From Alphaproteobacteria bacterium (lineage in GTDB: Bacteria; Pseudomonadota; Alphaproteobacteria; Puniceispirillales; Puniceispirillaceae), in assembly GCA_011524805.1 (NCBI GenBank), contig WTJO01000164.1, forward strand, positions 1 to 9,420: DNA of 9,420 nt, read 5' to 3'. The stretch's first letter is position 1. Each line of letters begins with the position of its first letter. Under the pieces are notes generated by a model. It was given only the letters and a program-made list of their open reading frames with translations. It was not told where the DNA came from and searched no databases. A program made the position numbers and the translations under genes. Below are positions 6,308 to 9,420 of the stretch, in pieces.

Positions 6308-8665
6308 TCATGCAGATGACAGGCCATGGCGTTTTGACTGGATGTGATGAAACATAATCAGCCCTATCGCCAGTATAAAGGCAGCAATGCTGATAAGCGG
6401 ATAGCTCAGCAAAATACCAATGGCGAGGATAATACGGACTGCACATGCAACAGGGCTAAGCGAACGCGCATCATATTTCGCAAGCACAGATGAAATCAGA
6501 TATAGCGATAGCACCAGCTTAATCATTATGAAGCCCAGGCCTGCCATATCTAGAGTGCCATCATAACCTTGCAGATATTTAGATCCTTCTCCGCCATCCA
6601 GATTTGGATTTAATACCGCAGCATCGATTAATAGCAATTCGGGATAAAGTGCAAAAATGAACGGCACCACAAAGATGACAATGCCCGATTTCACGGCTGA
6701 AAACGCAGTTGGCATCGGCTCTGCTTTGGTGATGGTAGAGGCCGCAAATGCAGCCAGCGCCACCGGCGGTGTAATAGCACTTGCCACGGCAAAATAGAAA
6801 ATGAACATATGGGCTGTAAAGGTTGCAATGCCCAGCCCTGCCAGAACAGGCCCCAGAAGCAGTGCAACGTTAATATAGGCTGGTACAGCAGGCATACCCA
6901 TACCAAGCAAAATAGCCATCGCCATGGTCAGAAACAGAGCAACCAGTTGAAACAGCACAGACCCGTCAAGTCCCAACCCCAGCGATTGCAGCCAGCCAAG
7001 CACGTCCAGAGACAAGAAGGTTGGCAGACCTGTAAATTTCAGACAGAAATCGATAATTGATACGGTCAGGAACATCAGATACAGCGTTGCTATAAGCACC
7101 CCTGCCCCTGACAGGCCATCTAGCAATTTTTTAGGCTTTGCCCGAACCTCTGGATCAAGGAACAGAAGCCCCATCAACAATATTACGGCAAACCAGCCGG
7201 CACTGCCTGCGTCTCCTGCCGAATTCTGAACCAGTTGCAAATGCCAGGGCAGGCTGATGATTTTACATCCTGCATCTGTTATCACGCGCTCTGCGCCCAT
7301 CAGGCTGCCAAACAGTCCGCACCCCACATTTTCCTTGCTGGTCAAAAGCAATATCAGGATCAGCATAATAGGGCCAAAAATCATAAATAGATTAAGGAAA
7401 TCCTGACGTTCCAGAACCATATCGTCTGTCATCCTGCCAATCGGCTGGATATTCTGTTTACGTGCCTGAAACGACACAGACAAAAACAGACAGAAAAAAT
7501 AGGCAATTGCCGGAATAATCGCAGCAATAATCACAGAAGAATAGGGCACAGTTGTCAGCGCTGCCACTACAAAGGCAGCAACACCCATCACAGGCGGCAT
7601 AATAGACCCGCCAGAAGAAGCAGCTGCCTCAACCCCGCCTGCAAAGGTTTTGCTAAATCCGCGCTTCAGCATCATCGGGATGGTCAACACCCCTGTGGAC
7701 AGCACATTGACAATCGGCCCACCAGAAATTGTGCCAAACATGGCTGACGAGATAATTGCTGCATGTGCAGGGCCACCGCGCAGATTGCGTGTCCATCTGA
7801 ACGCCAGTTTCATCAGCGATCTGCCACCAGCTGAAGTGCCAAATAATGAGCCAAGCACCAGATAGGGAAAAATTGTATTCAGCACAATATCCATAAAACG
7901 CCCAAGCATGCCAGACGCGTTATTTACCAGAATATCATGTACGCGCGGTCTGCCATCAGCTAGCGATCTTGGCTCTCCGGCTAATTTTGTCATCAGATAT
8001 TTGTTGATGTCATCCGGGCCATGGAAATACCATACCAGCACGGTTAGAATGGTGTAGCTAGCAATTACAATGGCCACCAGAACAAGCGCAAAGCTCCAGA
8101 CCTTGATATTATATCCCAGAAAGATGATGATGGCGAGGCCAACAATCAGCACAAGCCAGCCGCCGGTTGTTGTGATACAGCCCGGGTCATCTACGGTTGT
8201 GGGCGGGTCAAGCCCAAGCGATAGTGCAAATTCTGTTTCGCTTTTCAGGCTTTCAGCAATCAGCGCCGCCCTGTCGCCATTCAGCTGGTCAATCAGACAA
8301 ATAGCTTCATTTTCTATCAGATAGGTACCTGAAATTACAAAGGCCATGGTGACAAGGGCAATATCCATAAACAGCCCAAATCGCCGTTGCCACAAAGATT
8401 TATCAGACCATGTCCGCCACATGGAATGTTTTAGCGACACAATCAGCATCATCAGCGCAAAAAATAGGGGATAAAACCATTCATAGGGGAATTTGCGAAG
8501 CGTAAATCCGCTAATGCCGACAATATTGCTTACCAGCGCATCATAACCGGGAAATCCGGGAGTTGCATTGAGCAGCCCTACTATCACCATAAAAATTGTG
8601 AGGAAATAAAGCGCCTTCATGCCGATATCAGTTGCGTGGCGCTTGGCATCTGTATGCTCGGTCAT
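6308..8665 (-). CDS. TRAP transporter fused permease, TAXI type (4TM/12TM)
   Basis: Inner-membrane permease of a sodium- or proton-driven TRAP importer in which small (DctQ-like) and large (DctM-like) parts are one 785-residue chain. Membrane segments start near residues 18, 62, 97, 168 and 190 (N-terminal part), then 255-275, 300-325, 360-397, 421-442, 489-505, 515-537, 567-587, 597-645, 659-680, 706-728 and 740-770. DctM signatures include MFGTISGGPIVNVLSTG (309-325), GGVEAAASSGGSIMPPVMG (343-361), GMGMPAVPAY (588-597) and SAITPPVALAAF (629-640). It needs the TAXI receptor encoded just upstream, separated by 70 bp with a terminator. Two hydrophilic loops likely facing outside, 116-165 and 443-488, each hold two cysteines (123/163 and 449/467). 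GGGGGAAGGA lies about 11 bp before the ATG. The common GSA of the GTISGSA motif is GGP here. Substrate is unknown; the linked sulfatase hints at a sulfated or similar anion. Confidence 0.95.
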   Translation of the reverse strand: MTEHTDAKRHATDIGMKALYFLTIFMVIVGLLNATPGFPGYDALVSNIVGISGFTLRKFPYEWFYPLFFALMMLIVSLKHSMWRTWSDKSLWQRRFGLFMDIALVTMAFVISGTYLIENEAICLIDQLNGDRAALIAESLKSETEFALSLGLDPPTTVDDPGCITTTGGWLVLIVGLAIIIFLGYNIKVWSFALVLVAIVIASYTILTVLVWYFHGPDDINKYLMTKLAGEPRSLADGRPRVHDILVNNASGMLGRFMDIVLNTIFPYLVLGSLFGTSAGGRSLMKLAFRWTRNLRGGPAHAAIISSAMFGTISGGPIVNVLSTGVLTIPMMLKRGFSKTFAGGVEAAASSGGSIMPPVMGVAAFVVAALTTVPYSSVIIAAIIPAIAYFFCLFLSVSFQARKQNIQPIGRMTDDMVLERQDFLNLFMIFGPIMLILILLLTSKENVGCGLFGSLMGAERVITDAGCKIISLPWHLQLVQNSAGDAGSAGWFAVILLMGLLFLDPEVRAKPKKLLDGLSGAGVLIATLYLMFLTVSIIDFCLKFTGLPTFLSLDVLGWLQSLGLGLDGSVLFQLVALFLTMAMAILLGMGMPAVPAYINVALLLGPVLAGLGIATFTAHMFIFYFAVASAITPPVALAAFAASTITKAEPMPTAFSAVKSGIVIFVVPFIFALYPELLLIDAAVLNPNLDGGEGSKYLQGYDGTLDMAGLGFIMIKLVLSLYLISSVLAKYDARSLSPVACAVRIILAIGILLSYPLISIAAFILAIGLIMFHHIQSKRHGLSSA

Positions 8666-8686
8666 CCTGCCAGTATTCCTTCCCCC

Positions 8687-8721
8687 AAAAAAAGCAGAGC
8701 AAAAAAACCTTTGCTCTGCTT
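8687..8721 (-). terminator. Strong intrinsic terminator between TAXI receptor and permease
   Basis: On the minus strand AAGCAGAGCAAA (8721-8710) and TTTGCTCTGCTT (8703-8692) form a perfect 12-bp stem with a 6-nt loop, followed by five more T. It begins 15 bp after the receptor stop and ends 21 bp before the permease ATG. Partial read-through would yield more receptor than permease, as fits a binding-protein-dependent transporter. It could alternatively mean that the permease has its own promoter, though none is seen in the 70-bp gap. Confidence 0.88.
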
Positions 8722-8735
8722 ATCTATTTTTTTGA

Positions 8736-9419
8736 TTACTTTGCGCAATCAGGAAGCGTATAGCCTGCTTCTTCCCATGCGGCAACTGCGCCAGGATGAT
8801 ATTTCATCGGGTTTTTGCCACACATATCAGTAAAGGCGATATCTGTTTTGCCATGCCATGCATTGGACATAAACGGCGCCTTTTTCATATAGACATCATC
8901 AAGTCCGTCAATAAAGGCTTTGGTCAATGCCTTCGCCAGCTCAAAATCCATATCTACATTCACAACCTCGCCACCAACGGTGCCTGGTCCGCGGAATATA
9001 TCATCTTCTGAGACAACAGTAACACCGTCGCCATATCCCATTTCTGATATTTTCAATGTGGTTGGCACTGTGCCCGGCAAATCGCCAATTTTGGCAAAGG
9101 CTTCACTTTCATATACATCCTTTGGCAGTGAAAAGATGGTCATGTCACCTGATGCCAGCGCAGCTGTAATACGCCCGTCAGGGAAAGATTGTGGCAGCAC
9201 AAATGCATCTGCCGAACCATCCTGTATGGTTTTAACAGCCTGTCCCCAGTTAACCTGAACGCCTGTATAGCCTTTGCCTTCTTCCATACCGGTATTCAGC
9301 TTGATAAGCAGGCGGGCATTTGTCAGTGCAGCGCCACGCGGCGGGCCATTGAAGATACGCTTACCGTTAAGCCCGTCCCAGCCGCTAATATTGGCACTGT
9401 CATAGGCATATAGCCCCTG
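8736..9419 (-). CDS. TAXI family TRAP transporter solute receptor (C-terminal part)
   Basis: Periplasmic receptor that hands its ligand to the TRAP permease encoded next. The frame is open for 227 residues from the window edge to the TAA at 8738-8736; the signal peptide and roughly the first third lie outside. An internal ATG at 9287 is not the start, because family sequence continues upstream: GLYAYDSANISGWDGLNGKRI, then FNGPPRG (with the lobe-linking GP.G pattern). Further TAXI features are VQVNWGQAVKTIQDGSADAF, VVSEDDIFRGPGTVGGEVV near the middle, and the C-terminal PGAVAAWEEAGYTLPD that closes many TAXI proteins. The order receptor-permease-sulfatase suggests an operon, with the receptor favoured by the terminator after it. 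TAXI ligands are mostly unknown; some bind glutamate or related acids. Confidence 0.92.
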   Translation of the reverse strand, partial: QGLYAYDSANISGWDGLNGKRIFNGPPRGAALTNARLLIKLNTGMEEGKGYTGVQVNWGQAVKTIQDGSADAFVLPQSFPDGRITAALASGDMTIFSLPKDVYESEAFAKIGDLPGTVPTTLKISEMGYGDGVTVVSEDDIFRGPGTVGGEVVNVDMDFELAKALTKAFIDGLDDVYMKKAPFMSNAWHGKTDIAFTDMCGKNPMKYHPGAVAAWEEAGYTLPDCAK

Positions 9420-9420
9420 A

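Noticed and set aside
8736..9287. Treating the TAXI receptor as a complete 183-residue protein starting at the ATG at 9287.
   Set aside because: TAXI-like sequence continues upstream in frame to the window edge, so the gene is longer and cut by the window.
1..9420. A defence system, mobile element, CRISPR array or prophage.
   Set aside because: No regularly spaced repeats, transposase, integrase, nuclease or phage motifs were found; all large genes are metabolic or transport genes.

Overview
The window looks like chromosomal DNA of a mid-GC bacterium, most likely a heterotrophic marine alphaproteobacterium of the SAR116/Rhodospirillales type. This placement is inferred from gene style only: a fused TAXI-type TRAP permease with a TAXI receptor, a cytosolic CxPxR sulfatase, a fused aconitase-X protein, a family 5 binding protein and an amidase, all with mixed AT/GC codon use. 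No rRNA, tRNA, CRISPR array, phage gene or transposase is visible. Both ends of the window cut through genes for solute-binding proteins.

Layout. (1) Positions 1-510, minus strand: N-terminal part of a family 5 (peptide/nickel/opine type) ABC transporter binding protein with a clear signal peptide. (2) Positions 753-2180, plus strand: a complete amidase-signature hydrolase, divergent from the binding protein across a 242-bp intergenic region that holds a 6-5-6 palindrome. (3) Positions 2181-2504: a gene-poor convergent region with three stem-loops, of which at least two look like real intrinsic terminators. (4) Positions 2505-4214, minus strand: a 569-residue aconitase X (DUF126 swivel domain followed by the DUF521 catalytic domain), with tandem 16-bp repeats upstream. 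(5) Positions 4495-4632, plus strand: a 45-residue single-pass membrane protein with its own Shine-Dalgarno sequence. (6) Positions 9419 down to 4700, minus strand: an apparent three-gene unit running TAXI receptor (5' end outside the window), fused TRAP permease, then sulfatase. A strong intrinsic terminator lies between receptor and permease.

How the genes may work together. All three gene groups fit scavenging of small organic molecules. The binding protein and amidase may import and hydrolyse an amide-bearing compound. The TAXI-TRAP system probably imports an organic anion, and the leaderless sulfatase, only 12 bp behind the permease, could desulfate it (or hydrolyse a phosphonate or phosphate ester) in the cytoplasm. 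The aconitase X is most like the bacterial fused enzymes known as cis-3-hydroxy-L-proline dehydratases, but no other hydroxyproline gene is in view. I see no defence system or mobile element. The most original points are the TAXI-TRAP/sulfatase link, the terminator inside the transporter operon, the small membrane protein and the isolated aconitase X with its repeat operator candidate.
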